A stretch of 6,136 bases of DNA from Candidatus Izemoplasmatales bacterium (GTDB lineage: Bacteria; Bacillota_I; Bacilli_A; Izemoplasmatales; Hujiaoplasmataceae): the NCBI GenBank assembly GCA_028699855.1, contig JAQVTV010000067.1, forward strand, positions 1 through 6,136, written 5' to 3'. The position numbers were made by a program, and so were the translations under genes. Below, piece by piece: positions 5,428 through 6,136 of the stretch. How positions within the stretch are numbered: position 1 is the first letter of the stretch; every line of letters starts with the position of its first letter. Under the pieces are notes generated by a model that ran no database searches, had not been told where the DNA came from, and worked only from the letters and a program-made list of their open reading frames with translations.

Positions 5428-6136
5428 ATGGCATTAGTCGAATCACCCGAAATATTACTGCCCAAGTCTAGTATCGACCTTCACAAGTGGGCCTGCATCG
5501 CGTGTGATCAGTTTACGAGCGAGATCGCCTATTGGAACCATCTCCATCAACTGGTGGACAATGTTCCTTCAAGCTATCATATCATTCTTCCGGAAGCTTA
5601 TCTGGAATTAGGATTCGAGACGCGCATCACTCAAGTCAACGACAATATGCATCTGTATCTCAGAAACCATATTTTCGAGACTCATGAGGGAATCGTTCTC
5701 GTCGATCGGCAAACCCCCTTTCATCCGCAGCGCAGTGGCTTGGTCGTATTGATCGACCTCGATCAGTACGAATTTGCTGAAGGTCGTAAAGGCAAGATTA
5801 TCGCCAGCGAAAAAACCGTTTTGAATCGAATTCCCCCACGCGTCAAAATTCGCGAGAAAGCACCGATTGAGATTCCGCATGTCATCGTCCTTTTCGACGA
5901 TAAGGGCGGTATCATTCCCGATTTGTATCGCAAGCGCCATCAATTTCCGCTTCTTTATGATTTTGACCTCAACATGGGTGGCGGGCATATCAGCGGGTAT
6001 CTGATCAAATATGCTCAGCCGATTTTGGATGCCATCACGCTCCAAGCCGAGAACAATCCGCTTGTCGTGGGCGATGGCAATCATTCGCTCGCCGCTGCGA
6101 AAGTCATCTGGGAGACGATGAAAGAGACATTGAGTC
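5428..6136 (+). CDS. DUF1015 family protein, N-terminal part (runs off right edge)
   Basis: 236 codons are visible of a family usually over 400 residues. Seen: an N-terminal segment with HKWACIACDQFTSE (19-32), the family block SEKTVLNRIPPRVKIREKA (127-145) leading into PHVIVLFDD (150-158), and GDGNHSLAAAK (215-225), the family's hallmark D-G-N/H-H motif. There is no signal peptide or membrane segment. The function is not established. The DGxH motif recalls ParB/SerK-like proteins, and family members are often labelled SpoOJ/ParB-like, so a nucleotide-using enzyme is possible but unproven. In other Bacillota I recall this family beside serine biosynthesis genes (serA/serC); here it follows gdhA, whose product glutamate is the amino donor for SerC. 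The ATG at 5428 is one base after the gdhA stop; AAGGTG (5413-5418) inside gdhA serves as ribosome binding site, so the two are translationally coupled. Confidence 0.85.
   Translation, partial: MALVESPEILLPKSSIDLHKWACIACDQFTSEIAYWNHLHQLVDNVPSSYHIILPEAYLELGFETRITQVNDNMHLYLRNHIFETHEGIVLVDRQTPFHPQRSGLVVLIDLDQYEFAEGRKGKIIASEKTVLNRIPPRVKIREKAPIEIPHVIVLFDDKGGIIPDLYRKRHQFPLLYDFDLNMGGGHISGYLIKYAQPILDAITLQAENNPLVVGDGNHSLAAAKVIWETMKETLS

Noticed and set aside
5608..6084. 158-codon minus-strand reading frame
   Set aside because: It is antisense to the DUF1015 coding sequence, whose conserved motifs are on the plus strand.
1..6136. Defence system, prophage, CRISPR or mobile element
   Set aside because: No repeat-spacer pattern, integrase, transposase, terminal inverted repeats or nuclease/toxin-like gene is visible; all the coding space is accounted for by metabolic and regulatory genes.

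Overview
The window looks like chromosomal DNA from a low-to-moderate GC Gram-positive-type bacterium (Bacillota or a walled relative of the Mollicutes). The signs are strong AGGAGG-like ribosome binding sites, TTG start codons, sigma-A promoters with 17-base spacers, LacI/CcpA-style operators and very tight gene packing. UGA is used as a stop, so the genetic code is standard. I cannot name a genus.

Left and centre (about 1-3795, all on the minus strand): a compact carbohydrate locus. In transcription order it holds a PF10091/GH144-type glucoamylase-like hydrolase (3739-2495), a LacI-family repressor whose TTG start lies four bases after the hydrolase stop (2490-1531), a small hairpin terminator, and a GH94-type glycoside phosphorylase that runs off the left edge (1410 to <1). 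The GH94 gene does not stand out as a closed ORF because its stop lies outside the window, but its frame is open for all 470 codons. Hydrolase and phosphorylase each have their own promoter. Each promoter is followed by a copy of the same palindrome, CGAAACGTTTCG, which is very probably the operator of the local LacI repressor. The best reading is an intracellular oligosaccharide utilisation unit. GH144 pairs naturally with GH94 in beta-1,2-glucan (sophoro-oligosaccharide) metabolism, but the substrate is inferred.

Right (about 3888-6136, plus strand): a divergent, unrelated operon. A good promoter with a CcpA cre-like site in its spacer and a leader of about 157 bases precedes gdhA, an NADP-type hexameric glutamate dehydrogenase of 448 residues. 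One base after its stop begins a DUF1015-family gene, cut by the right edge. This pair belongs to nitrogen/amino-acid metabolism; the role of the DUF1015 protein is unknown.

The two halves share a 340-base divergent control region (3740-4079). Cre-like sites on both the GH94 and gdhA promoters suggest that a global carbon signal may reach both units. I saw no tRNA, rRNA, CRISPR array, insertion sequence or phage gene.
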